Shown here: in pieces, positions 34,305 to 46,010 of the stretch | How the letters are laid out: each line of letters begins with the position of its first letter | Numbering within the stretch: the stretch's first letter is position 1 | From: Telmatactis stephensoni | Lineage: Eukaryota; Cnidaria; Anthozoa; Actiniaria; Isophelliidae | Direction: 5' to 3' | Length of the DNA stretch: 64,000 nucleotides | Assembly (NCBI GenBank): GCA_029948255.1 | Contig: JALIZF010001868.1 | Coordinates: 62,001 to 126,000 of the forward strand | The notes under the pieces: generated by a model | Seen by the model: only the letters and a program-made list of their open reading frames with translations | Database searches by the model: none | What the model was told of the DNA's origin: nothing | Translations under genes and position numbers: made by a program

Positions 34305-35029
34305 CAATGACCACCTAGCTCTGTACAATGACCACCTGTGTACAACAACTACACATCTGTACAATAACCACCTTTCCGTACAATGACCACCTCTCTTGAC
34401 CACCTATCTACAATGATGACCTCACAACAACGACCACCTCTCTAAAATGACCACCTCTGTACAATGACCACCTGTGTACAACAACTACACCTCTGTACAA
34501 TAACCACCTTTCCGTACAATGACCACCTCTCTTGACCACCTATCTACAATGATGACCTCACAACAACGACCACCTCTCTAAAATGACCACCTCTCTACAA
34601 TGACCACCTGTGTACAACGACTACACCTCTGTACAATAACCACCTTTCCGTACAATGACCACCTCTCTTGACCACCTATCTACAATGATGACCTCACAAC
34701 AACGACCACCTCTCTAAAATGACCACCTCTCTACAATGACCACCTGTGTACAACAACTACACATCTGTACAATAACCACCTTTCCGTACAATGACCACCT
34801 CTCTTGACCACCTATCTACAATGATGACCTCACAACAACGACCACCTCTCTAAAATGACCACCTCTGTACAATGACCACCTGTGTACAACGACTACACAT
34901 CTGTACAATAACCACCTTTCCGTACAATGACCACCTCTCTTGACCACCTATCTACAATGATGACCTCACAACAACGACCACCTCTCTAAAATGACCACCT
35001 CTCTACAATGACCATCTCTTTGCAATGAC
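34305..35029. repeat. 17-bp satellite organised as a 136-bp higher-order repeat
   Basis: The base unit is ACAATGACCACCTCTCT. A landmark (TACAATGACCACCTGTG) recurs at 34323, 34459, 34595, 34731 and 34867: an exact 136-bp period, equal to 8 x 17. Higher-order copies differ only by single bases (CATCTG/CCTCTG, CAACAACTAC/CAACGACTAC). This is satellite, not CRISPR: there are no unique spacers and the genome is eukaryotic. Confidence 0.95.
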
Positions 35030-35055
35030 CACACACACACACACACACACACACA
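35029..35055. repeat. (AC)n microsatellite ending the array
   Basis: About 13 AC dinucleotides grow out of the last GACCAC unit of the 17-bp array. Confidence 0.95.
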
Positions 35056-36810
35056 AACATCCATCGCCTATGACGGCAATGTTTGACTCTGCCTCTTGAC
35101 AGTCTAGTATAATTCATCCCTGCTGACGTAATCAAGTATTTTTAAAAGCCGTTTCTATGACGACACTTTGGAGACCATTTATAGAGTGTGATCAAGTGTT
35201 CATTAAATCAATAATCAGCGTGTACTTTATAGTCCTATTTTTGACTTATACATTTCTCCTTAAGGGTAAACTCTTAATTTCAAAATTGAAACATTGTCCC
35301 ACAACATTTATTTAATCGTCTTTTCAAAAACTTAGTGCTATGAATGGGGATAAGACTCGAAGCCAAAATAGTGTAAATATCTAGAAGCGAATTATATCAA
35401 AAAGCAAGCCAGTCATCACGTCCAATTCTGTAGAATTAATTTCATGCTCTAACACACGTAAATACGCTTGCACAAAGGTTCTGAAGTACTTATTAGACGA
35501 CTAGTTCTATGGGTTCATTTTATTCCTTCCGCTAGATGGATTTTGTTTCATTAGCTAGTGCAGTTAATTTAACACGAAAGGTCGATACAGAGCGTTTTTA
35601 TAGGAGTCGGTTTGACCGATACCATGAGATCTAAAGCCAGCGTTCACGTAGGTAATGGGACTAAAAAATAAAAGTAAGAGAACAAGAGCATTTTACGCTT
35701 TTAGATTTCATAGCAATTAAAGGATTAAATCTTAAGTACGGTTTTGAGTTCAAAGCCGCCCCAGGAAGATTATCATTCGAAGAGGCATTTAGACTTATTT
35801 TCAAACGTCAAAGTCTTGTTGTAGTATAATGTTTTGCAGGCTATGTATTCGTCAATTTGGAAAACAACGTCTAAAAGGCTTCGTTGATTGATTCTCTCCA
35901 TTGCGAAAAAGCAATGTAATGAATAAAATTATTAAAAATGTTTTTAAAGATTCGTGATTCGAAATAAAAAAATCACAAATACTCAAGTTGATTTTTTTAT
36001 TACAAATGAGAAGTGTGACTCAGTGAGATGCAGGAAGGAAAGGGCATAGAATGAAAATGGAAAACAAACCCAAATGGAAAGAAAGCAAGGAAAGATAAAA
36101 CAGAAAACAAGGTAAAACGGTGACAATACCCTCCCCTCCCCTGCCTCTTCGTAGCTTTATGCCGAAAGACAGCCGTCTCTGTGAGGTTACTCTTTATCCA
36201 TTTATACAACATTTTAAAGAAAAGGTATCCATTTTATAAACATAAAAACAAAACAAACAAACAAACAAAAAGGTTATCTCTTTTAAATACCTTATGAACG
36301 AAAATGGTACTCCTGCAAAGACTCAAATGGTAAGTCTTCCGGTTCCTACCTTCTAAGTCTATAATTCAGCTCGACCGTGTAATCTCTTCAGTTTATCTCC
36401 TCAAAATCCCCAGTCTTGTATTCCTGCAGCTTGCGAAAGGAGATACCCTTTCGGCCGGTGCCACTTAATGTAATCTATTACAGGGGCTACTCCACCCCTC
36501 CCCTCCCCCTGACTCCGTGATTGTAAACCGATCTGTAAGCTATAGATTATTTTACTGATCGTAGAAAGAGACGCGATGTTTGCAGCACGGGTTACAATTG
36601 GATTAGGCAACTCCGTTGGAAGAATAATCGGATGGGTTCCAGGGGGAGCGGTAAAGTGGGGTGGAAGGAGGGGGAGGGGAGACGGGAACTAGGAGTTACT
36701 TTGATTTCTGATATATCATGCATGTTGCCATGAATTTTATTTCCAATTACAAGTTGTTTTTATATATTTACAAACGGAAACTAACAAGGAAACTATTTTA
36801 TAATACCTTT
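35056..36810. other. Non-coding stretch, nothing firm
   Basis: No supported gene. A (CAAA)n-like run lies at about 36245-36270 and G/C-rich words CCCTCCCCT / AGGGGGAGGGGA at about 36130, 36490 and 36668. Frames at 36000-36212 and 36401-36610 have no recognisable motif. Confidence 0.4.
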
Positions 36811-37133
36811 ACAGGGTTTGTACGCCCAGAAAATTCAATAAATCCAGGAGTTTCAAGGAGGATTTTCGGATTATTTCCAGGAGTTTTCTAGGAGTTTTTC
36901 ACTAGTTCACTCAAGCAAAATATATTTGCATAACGTTTTTTACTGGCTGAGTTAAGGAATGAAAACGGAGCTTTTATGTGAACATATATGCACAGTAAAC
37001 GTACACTTATTCGTTTCTGTTTTCCAGGAATTCTCCAGGAATTTGTTAAAAAATCCAGCACTTTCAAGAACTTTCCAGGAAGAAAATAAAAATCCAGGAT
37101 TTTCCAGGATTTCCAGGAGGTGTATAAACCCTG
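36811..37133. mobile_element. MITE with ACAGGGTTTGTAC...GTATAAACCCTG ends and CCAGGA-rich flanks
   Basis: The left end CAGGGTTTGTACGCC and the right end GGTGTATAAACCCTG are inverted. Beside both ends AATCCAGGA / TTTCCAGGA words repeat many times. The interior at about 36900-37020 is unique AT-rich DNA. No gene. Confidence 0.75.
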
Positions 37134-37337
37134 CCTTTAGGTAGTATTTCCCTGTCTATACTTTAGTCATTAGGTCTTGTGATTAAGACTCTATTCTTTA
37201 ATTTTTCTCTATCAATTTAGACAGTTACTTGATAGCTCAATTGCAGATCGATTGCAACAATTTTGTTTTAATTTGAGTGATTTCGTGGCGGTCACCTGTA
37301 CAAGGTCAAATTGAGAGAGCTTAATTCTCCCAAGAGA

Positions 37338-38340
37338 AAATGTTACAGTTTTCAAAGATGGCCATATCTTCACGTAATGAAATGAGGATATATACAATTA
37401 AGCTAGCGCTAACATGAGATCAGATTTTGACATCGATATGTTAAATTAAATAGTGAGTACTGCTATCAAATTATAATTTTTTTTTGAATTTTAAATGTTA
37501 CAGTTTTCAAAGATGGCCATATATGGGGATACATCAGTTTTAGCTAGCGCTAAAATGAGATTAGATTCTGACATCGATATGTTAAATTAAATAGTGACTG
37601 CTATCAAATTTTTTTAAAATTTTAAATGTTACAGTTTTCAAAGATGGCCATATCTTCACGTAATGAGATGGGGATACAATTAAGCTAGCGCTAAAATGAG
37701 ATTAGATTTTGACATCGATATGTTAAATTAAATAGTGACTGCTATCAAATTTTTCTAAAAAAATTTAAATGTTACAGTTTTCAAAGATGGCCATATCTTC
37801 ACATAATGAAATGGGGATACATCAGTTTTAGCTAGCGCTAAAATGAGATTAGATTCTGACATCGATATGTAAAATTAAATAGTGACTGCTATCAAATTTT
37901 TCTTAAAATTTTAAATGTTACAGTTTTCAAAGATGGCCATATCTTCACATAATGAAATGGGGATACATCAGTTTTAGCTAGCGCTGAAATGAGATTAGAT
38001 TCTGACATCGATATGTTAAATTAAATAGTGACTGCTATCAAATTTTTTTAAAATTTTAAATGTTACAGTTTTCAAAGATGGCCATATCTTCACGTAATGA
38101 AATGGGGATACAATTAAGCTAGCGCTAAAATGAGATTAGATTTTGACATCGATATGTTAAATTAAATAGTGACTGCTATCAAATTTTTTTAAAATTTTAA
38201 ATGTTACAGTTTTCAAAGATGGCCATATCTTCACGTAATGAAATGGGGATACATCAGTTTTAGCTAGCGCTAAAATGAGATTAGATTCTGACATCGATAT
38301 GTTAAATTAAATAGTGACTGCTATCAAATTTTAAATTTTA
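37338..38340. repeat. Satellite-like array of about 145-bp units, seven copies
   Basis: The word GTTACAGTTTTCAAAGATGG starts at 37342, 37497, 37628, 37771, 37917, 38062 and 38203 (intervals 155, 131, 143, 146, 145, 141). Units share AGCTAGCGCT, GACATCGATATG and AATAGTGACTGCTATCAAAT. Two versions occur: GATACATCAGTTTTAGC with GATTCTG, and GATACAATTAAGC with GATTTTG. No open frame. Confidence 0.95.
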
Positions 38341-40447
38341 TCTACTACAATTTTTGTGTGTTCATATATGCATATTTTTATATTTTTTAATTTTCTTTTT
38401 TCTCTCCAAGTTTCCTCTTTATTGCTATTTTTGCGTGAAACAGGTAAGCCTGTTTTGTAAGGGAGGTTTTTTCCATTTCTGGTTTTTTCCCCATAGCTTT
38501 TTATGTATAATTTATTGCTGTGTAAAACTATTTTAATAAAAAAATTAAGTAAAAGTAGAAGTAATGAGTATTTTACTCGATAAAATAATTAAAAGTTTGC
38601 TTCTCTAATATAAAAGAAAAGCTTTACAACGCTTGAGGGAGAATAACGAGAGTGTTCAATTTTGCTCATATTTATCTCAAATTTGGAGTCAACAATTTCT
38701 TCTGGATTTTAGTTTGACAAAGGAGGCGTGTTCATGGACCATTTTTAGCTTTACGCCCGCGACCGATCGACAAGTGTTGAAGAACATGATTTATATAACA
38801 GAACAGTGCCGTGATGTCTATTAAAAAAGTAAATTAATTTAAAAAAATCGAAATTCTTGCCGTAGTAACACAGTCATACGAACTCTACTCTATTGAGTGG
38901 GCAGATTCTGATATAGAAGCAATAGTTTCCTTTTCGCTATCCTTTCAGTTTACTAAAAAACTCGTCAATCTTACGAACAAGTTTCTCTCGCAACGCCATA
39001 TTATGAATTTGATTTATTATCGCGAAAAATCGAAATGAATTGGTCTTAGCCAAGTTGAGAAACTGACACAAATACAATACCGCTATCTACTAGGCCTGTC
39101 TACGAGTATGGCCTAGGTACCGACTAATAATCACAATAAAAGACAAATTTTTGACGGGATGGAAAAACCCTTCAGTGTATAAGACACTTTTATCAATGGG
39201 GTATTGTAAAACAACATTTAAAAAATATATAATTAAAGTACAACTATATGAAAACGAATATTCGACCCCGTCTGTGGGTCTTCGTCAAGATGAGTGTAAA
39301 GTACTTGTGCATGAGTAGTGTTCGCTCGTGTCTCTTCTTTAATGAACTCAACAAAACAATGTATACTCTAGGTAATTCCTTCATTTCATTTGTTGTATTT
39401 GATTTTTTGTTTTATAAAATTTAGCAGTTTAAATCTGATTTACCTACAAATTTTGATAAAATGGCTACAGATCGCCCGAACGCTGGTATACGAAAACGGT
39501 GTATAATCAGAGTCTTTGATCAATTACCTTTATTACTTTCAACTAAAAGAAATAAATTTCGCGAAATTTCATTTACAAATTGCTGTTCTCATCTGCAATA
39601 GCAAACTGATACAAGGTTTTAATTGTACATATTCATATTTTATAATGATATCTAACAGAACTATTACAAAACAAACCGTGAAACACCCTGACAGCGGTTC
39701 GATTGGGACAACCAAACACAACTACGATACACAGGTCAATATTTGTTCATATATATAATGATGAATCGACGTCCTAAAATCTGACATATTTTGGTCGTGT
39801 AAACTGAGGTAGTTAATATTACGTCCTTAAATATCACGATAACTTTTTTTCGCGGGTCTCAGTAATTAATTTCGCGGGTTTTTTCAAAGATGATTAAAGT
39901 AACAAATCGGAGGCGATTGTTTGGGAACTGACATTTTAGGCAAACGTAAGGTACTCTTTTGGGTTGAAAAAAAAAAAAAAAAAAAAAAATACCCGAGGAA
40001 AAAGGTTTTGATAAAAAAGTTTGTTATGTACGTCCGACCACTAAAAAAAATAAAAACAATTCAGAAAAGTACTTTAAGTCCATGCTTTACTGACCGCTAT
40101 GTACGCAGCGCGCCTGCAAGCGTAAATTTAGCAGCTTGGGTTACGATCAATATTATAATTTTGCTGCATATTTTTCTGTTCACGATATATATAGGAACGT
40201 GTGTAATCCATACGATTCGAGTAGCATCTAGGGATAAGGGTGTGGCAAACCCCTTTTTAGTTTAGTTGTGGTTTCGGATGCACAAACCCCTCTTGACTTC
40301 AGTTTTGGCAGTTGTTGTGCTCCAAGTTCAGTTTGAGATAAGGGCGTGGCACATTTAGGTGGAAAACTGGTGCCAGAACGCCTCTTTCAAGTTAAATGGT
40401 TGGACTCGAAACATCGGAAGTCTCTTTATAAACGGTGCAGCCAAACT
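38341..40447. other. Non-coding stretch before the receptor gene
   Basis: No supported gene. A (A)22 tract lies at 39967-39989. At 39250-39292 the - strand reads TTGACGAAGACCC, a short loop, GGGTCGAA: a hairpin flanked like a hammerhead core (see findings). The 39921-40265 frame runs through the poly(A) and is not accepted. Confidence 0.45.
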
Positions 40448-41518
40448 TCACTGCATTTCCAGGCTAGTGATATTTGTATTCTTCTGACTACGGAGAAACA
40501 CCCGTTGCTGTTCCAAGCGATAACGCACCAGCTCTTTCAATGCTCCGCGGAATTTCGAGCTGAACAAGAACGTAATTACAGGGTTGATCGCCGAGCTTGC
40601 ATACGCTAAGAAGCATCCAACGAAAAAAAATATTTTAAGGAAGCAACTTGCTTTCGGCAAAACAAAGATAGAAAGAAACGCGTAGACATTCAATGGCGCC
40701 CAGCAAATTACAAACGAGATCACGATCGCAAAACAAAGATAAAGGATCCGACGTTGCCTAAAGGACCTTTGAGCTTTTTGAGGATCGGAGAGGGAGATTC
40801 CAATGCGGCGTTGCTGGCGTCTGAGGTTGATGAATATAACGGTGTAAAAGGTCATTATGAACAACAGTGGAACCAACGCAAAACAGACAAATAAGGCCAT
40901 GTAGTAATCATGTCTAATTTTGGCCGGCAAGTTGGAGACACAGAGAGGGTACACACTTTGGGTATCGTATATTAAGGCGAATGCATCAAAATATACCCCA
41001 TGGATACAAGTACCAACCAACCAGGTCAATAGAGCCAAAAATTTACATGTTCGTTCTTTTATGACAAAGCCTCGCAGAGGAAGAACGATAGCGTTGAATC
41101 TGTCTATAGTAATGAGTAGAATGGTCAAGATAGATACAGCTGTAGACAAGTCTTGTAAGAAATAAACACTCTTACACAATCCCAGCCCCAGCGACCCTCT
41201 GACGAGCCAACGTCCTTCGCCAATGTACATGTGGCCGATAAGCCTTGGTATTGCCAGAACTGGGATAAACAGGTCAGAGAAGGCCATGTTAGCGATGAAG
41301 ATATCCGTAGTGTTCTTCATAGTCTTCGCCGTCTTGAAAACAAACAATATCATTGAGTTTCCCGTTAGAGCAACCACCATTACAACAGAGTTGGCAACCA
41401 CCGCGAGTACACGACCCCATTCTGAATTCGGCACTTCTCGACAACTACTTCCAGTCGAAAATGATGAATTTGAACTATTAGAGAAAGTCATGATAGTTTG
41501 TTTTGTGCCGATTCGCAT
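40448..41518 (-). CDS. Rhodopsin-type (class A) G-protein-coupled receptor, intronless
   Basis: A 356-residue seven-helix plasma-membrane receptor. Seen: two N-glycosylation sequons in the N terminus (N14, N17); TM1 about 36-61 with G-N at 53-54; TM2 about 72-94 with SD82; W104 in loop 1; C115 and C193 for the conserved disulphide; TM3 ending D139-R-F instead of DRY; W166 in TM4; TM5 about 205-231; TM6 with CWAP 272-275; TM7 with NPVIT 312-316; then a short basic tail. TM6/TM7 resemble peptide and amine receptors of the rhodopsin family; the ligand cannot be named from sequence. A single exon is common for cnidarian class A receptors. ATG 41516-41518 gives MRIGTKQTIM; an internal Met at residue 10 (MTFSNSS) is the alternative start. 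Intergenic DNA lies on both sides. Confidence 0.93.
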   Translation of the reverse strand: MRIGTKQTIMTFSNSSNSSFSTGSSCREVPNSEWGRVLAVVANSVVMVVALTGNSMILFVFKTAKTMKNTTDIFIANMAFSDLFIPVLAIPRLIGHMYIGEGRWLVRGSLGLGLCKSVYFLQDLSTAVSILTILLITIDRFNAIVLPLRGFVIKERTCKFLALLTWLVGTCIHGVYFDAFALIYDTQSVYPLCVSNLPAKIRHDYYMALFVCFALVPLLFIMTFYTVIFINLRRQQRRIGISLSDPQKAQRSFRQRRILYLCFAIVISFVICWAPLNVYAFLSIFVLPKASCFLKIFFFVGCFLAYASSAINPVITFLFSSKFRGALKELVRYRLEQQRVFLRSQKNTNITSLEMQ

Positions 41519-43570
41519 GAATCGATTTGTAGTGGATTAGGATAAATCCTTTAGAGAGAGGGCAAACGGTCGTGGAAGCAAAGCCCAAATGACTGACACT
41601 AGAGTTGACGACGGTACTTTATTGGCACCCAATACGTTGTCATTGGCTGATTTAAATACATTATTCTAAGGACCTGAGATCGAGTTTAAGAGAGCTCAAA
41701 TGATATCTGAAAGAAAGCCTTTTAATCTATAGATACACGAGAATTCATTTCCACGTCAAGGAATAAGAACATCACGTCTTCTCCGCCTTACTTGTAACCA
41801 ACGAATTACAAGATTACAATTATTTTGAATGTAGTCAACAACGTGGTTCTCATTGATGCCATTTTGATTCTCTCGCTGTTTCCTATTACTATTTCGTTTT
41901 TCTCCCGAGGCTATCTCTCACACAAATACAAGTATAATAAAATCCTATGTCCACAAATACCAGTTTAATAAAATTAAATGTCATCAATCGACGTATTACA
42001 ACTAATTACTTTAATCTTTTACCGCTGTTTGTTATTCTCATGTTTCCCTTCTCGTTCTGCGATTAATTTCCTCGTCCCTCCATAAGCACAAGGGAAATAG
42101 AACAAAAGTGGAATTTCGTCGGTATATTAACGATTTCTATATCAAGGAGACTAGTTCATTTACTTCAGCTATTGCCCAAAAGGCTTGTGTCTTGGTCAGG
42201 CTTCATTGCGCATTACAAGACTATAACAGCACCTTGCAGGTGCACTATAAAATAATAATACATGAACTTTGAAAGGGAATCATCAATACCAATCTCTAAT
42301 TTTGTTGATCATTTTGCACGCCTGGCGTTCTTTTTTGTCGATTCTTGTTGTTTTCCTATGTTTTCCTTGTCTGTTTTTCTTCAATCTTTATATCTCATTA
42401 GAATTACATGATGAAAGGAATCGGCATATATATTTGCTTTGTTCTTCTCGTGTCTTTGGAAAAGTAAGAAATAAGTCTGATTACCGGTCAGCATATTGGC
42501 AACAAAGGCAAATGCCTCGATAAATTCCCCCCTTTTTCCACTTGCCTGACCGTCATGTTTACATTCTCATTCCATCTAATGAAGCCTGGTAAGTTATTAA
42601 CACATTTGCTAGCCATTGCGCTAAAACCAGAACCACGACCAAAAAACAACAACTACAACAAAATTTTCTAGCGCAACAAGCTCAAAACATTTGAATATCA
42701 CTTTGTACTAATATAAACAGAGTAACATTTTTGCGCTCAATAAAATTTCCCTCCTTATTTACTCTCGTTGCAATTGTCCTTCCATTCCTGGCTATCACAA
42801 CAACCAAATCCTCCCGTAGATAATTAACTCAAAACTCTAAAAATACACTAATCATTGACTGAACAGGGAACCACTTTTGTGGGCAATAAAATTTCCCTCT
42901 CTTTAATTTTCACTCTCTCTCACTCTTTCATCTCACCTCTATAATTCGTTTCTCATCGTAGCTATCAAATCCTTCTGAAAAATTAATTCAAAACCTTGCA
43001 GAATACAATCATTTACTAACAAGAATACAACTTTGCGCTCAACAAAATTTCTCTCTCTCTTTCCCTCCTCCAACACATTCTCTTCCTTTTGCAACTTTCA
43101 GATTAGGCCGTCAGGCGTTTCCGGCCACTCACAGAGTACTTTCGATAATAAAAAGACGGTTTACATATAGAAATATAACGTCAAAACGTCGGATCCTCTT
43201 ATCTTAGAATTCATAACACAAAGTGTTGTCCCCCCAAATTTCTTCGCAAAGCATAATTTCATACTATCAGTAAACTGACGTACAACACATAAGTAGAGTG
43301 CCCTTGGGTGCTGAATGACGATTGATTTTGTTTGAGCTTTGTCTGGTGTGCACTTTATTTAAGGAGAATAATCTCAAGGGTTTTTGAGGATGAGCCCTGA
43401 AAGAACATTTGACCAAAATATTTTTATTATAAAAGTTGTAGTATCGTAGGAGAGATATGGTTGGTGCGTCAGTCAAACAATGATATATTAGTGATGCTTT
43501 ACAATGTACAAAACACCAAATACTTTTGTAGTCCTTCATTTTCAAATCGATTAGCATTATGATGTAATCA
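41519..43570. other. Upstream flank of the receptor; degenerate tandem repeat at about 42733-43080
   Basis: No gene seen. GCGCTCAATAAAATTTCCCTC at 42733 recurs as GGGCAATAAAATTTCCCTCT (about 42879) and GCGCTCAACAAAATTTCTCTC (about 43036): three diverged units of about 150 bases with CCATTCCTGGCTATC/CTCATCGTAGCTATC-like middles. Confidence 0.5.
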
Positions 43571-43652
43571 GTTGCTTACAATCGCTGACGTTAAGTCTAT
43601 TGATCGTCGTCTTGTTGTTTACAATCGCTGACGTTAAGTCTATTGATCGAGG
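43571..43652. repeat. Direct repeat of about 35 bp, two copies
   Basis: TTACAATCGCTGACGTTAAG plus TCTATTGATCG occurs at 43577 and again at 43619, separated by TCGTCTTGTTGT. A recent tandem duplication. Confidence 0.9.
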
Positions 43653-43985
43653 GTATTTTTGGTAATGTTTAACATTGTTTTTGTAGTGTTTGATGGTATT
43701 GAATAATACTTAAAAAGAAGTTTATTTCCTGTAAACAGCCAACGCGAATAATTCGATCATATAGACACCTCTATAATCCAGACACCTCTATAATACAGAT
43801 ACCTCTATAATACAGACACCTCTATAATACAGACACCTCTATAATACAGATACCTCTATAATCCAGACACCTCTGTAATACAGACACCTCTATAATACAG
43901 ACACCTCTATAATACAGACACCTCTATAATACAGACACCTCTATAATACAGACACCTTTGTAATACAGATACCTCTATAATACAG

Positions 43986-44262
43986 GTAGTAACAAGCTTT
44001 ATTGGCATGACCTTACATACAGGTATTGCTAAAGCATTTACAATCATAACAGCAACATATGGATAAAAAGATTAATTTACAATCATTGATTTCTATAATT
44101 GATACAATAGCAATTATACATTACTATAATTATAAAATTTATAAAATTTACAAAATCAATTCCTCATAGATATATGTGAAAGAAAATTGTTTATATGCCA
44201 ATATAAAAAGATTATATATAAACTATACGGCTAATGTAAGTTTGAACTATTGCTCATTTTCT
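43986..44262 (-). mobile_element. Retroelement 3' end inserted in the 17-bp array
   Basis: On the - strand it ends GCTTTAGCAATACCTGTATG...GGTCATGCCAATAAAGCTTG then TTACTACCTG, and the array follows. It matches the 34.1-kb copies. The rest is AT-rich without a frame. Probably the 3' UTR of a non-LTR element, 5'-truncated. Confidence 0.6.
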
Positions 44263-44869
44263 GATAATACAGACACCTCTATAATACAGACACCTCTATA
44301 ATACAGATACCTCTATAATACAGACACCACTATAATACAGACACCTCTGTAATACAGACACCTCTATAATACAGATACCTCTATAATTCAGACACCTCTA
44401 TAATACAGATACCTCTATAATACAGACACCACTATAATACAGACACCTCTGTAATACAGACACCTCTATAATACATGCAGACACCTCTATAATACAGACA
44501 CCTCTATAATACAGACACCTCTATAATACAGACACCTCTATAATCCAGACACCACTATAATACAGACACCTCTGTAATACAGACACCTCTATAATACAGA
44601 CATCTCTATAATACAGACACCTCTATAATACAGACACCACTATAATACAGACACCTCTATAATACAGACACCTCTATAATACAGACATCTCTATAATACA
44701 GACACCTCTATAATACAGACACCTCTATAATACAGATACCTCTATAATACACACACCTCTATAATACATGCAGACACCTCTATAATACAGACACCTCTAT
44801 AATACAGACACCTCTATAATACAGACACCTCTATAATACAGACACCTCTATAATACAGACACCACTATA

Positions 44870-45578
44870 ACTACGCTCGTCAAGCCACACCTGTGCTATG
44901 CCACTGAGGTATGGTCCCCTTGCCAAAACTCACTTAAGAAGATGGTGGAACAAGTTCAAAGACGAGCAACGAGGTGGATCCTTCGCGTCAAAGTGGGAGA
45001 GATGTCCTACAAGGATAGACTTATCAAGCTCGAGCTTCTTCCCTTGTGTTATGATAGAGAACTGAAAGATCTGGTTTTCTTCTATAAGTCCCTGCATGGA
45101 CATACAGATTTAGATGTCCGTCAATTTGTACGATTTGTGACTCAAAGTCGGACTAGATTGAGCACGTGCTCTCTGAACTTAACTATGCCTGCTTGTAAGA
45201 CCACCACATTTCAGGCATCTTTTTTTAATCGAATAGTGAAACTTTGGAATAACATAATTGCTATCAAACCTTCAAGTAGTTTAAAAACTGTATCTGCATT
45301 TAAGAAATTTTTGAAAGAAACCTTTTTAAATCTGACAAAGCAAACTTATGATATAGATTTTGCATGCACGTGGACTTTAGCACGTAATTGCCCGTGCCAT
45401 TAATTAATTATTGATTCATGTCTGTAGACTCTATGATTATAATTCCTTTGATCTATTGATTTATTTATTATTATTCTTTTTTTAGGGTGGTACCTCGCAT
45501 GGGACATTAGTCCCGTTCGTACTCACCCCTTTGGGTTATACTCAATGAATCTAATTAAAAAAAAAAAAAAAAAAAAAA
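44870..45578 (+). pseudogene. 5'-truncated LINE: C-terminal end of a reverse transcriptase ORF
   Basis: The frame opens at once from the array edge (TTLVKPHLCYATEVWSPC...) and runs to a stop at 45403: the C-terminal region after the RT domain in CR1/Jockey/L2-type elements, with the VEQVQRRATRWI and YKSLHG words typical of that region. The 3' UTR follows and ends in (A)22 at 45557-45578, where the 17-bp array resumes. The junctions show target-primed insertion; the target-site duplication cannot be read because the target is repetitive. Not autonomous. Confidence 0.85.
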
Positions 45579-46010
45579 TACAGACACCTCTGTAATACAG
45601 ACACCTCTATAATACAGACATCTCTATAATACAGACACCTCTATAATACAGACACCTCTGTAATACAGATACCTCTATAATACACACACCTCTATAATAC
45701 ATGCAGACACCTCTATAATACAGACACCTCTATAATACAGACACCACTATAATACAGACACCTCTATAATCCAGACACCTCTATAATACGGACACCTCTA
45801 TAATCCAGACACCTCTATAATCCAGACACCTCTATAATCCAGACACCTCTATAATACCTGAGACACCTCTATAATACAGACACCTCTGTAATACGGTCAG
45901 GTCTTTCCAATCACGTTTCAAATCTTTTACGATTAGTGCAAATATGGCCTATATGTTATTAAGGCCCTTAACTTCCACACCAGCAAATTTTGTGGTAAAA
46001 TTTCTTTGAC

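Larger units (their letters stand above)
43763..45896. repeat. Second 17-bp satellite, unit ACAGACACCTCTATAAT, split by two insertions
   Basis: Array segments are 43763-43986, 44263-44869 and 45579-45896, with unit CACCTCTATAATACAGA and point variants (ACCACTATAAT, CACCTCTGTAAT, ATACCTCTA, TACATGCAG). The unit length and the CACCTCT core match the 34-kb array. The insertions are a retroelement 3' end and a LINE fragment, annotated separately. Confidence 0.95.

Noticed and set aside
44870..45403. Host gene for a 153-residue protein
   Set aside because: It is the C-terminal end of a LINE reverse-transcriptase ORF with a poly(A) tail, inserted in a satellite.
34305..45896. CRISPR-like regular arrays
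   Set aside because: Contiguous 17-bp satellite units without unique spacers, in a eukaryotic genome.
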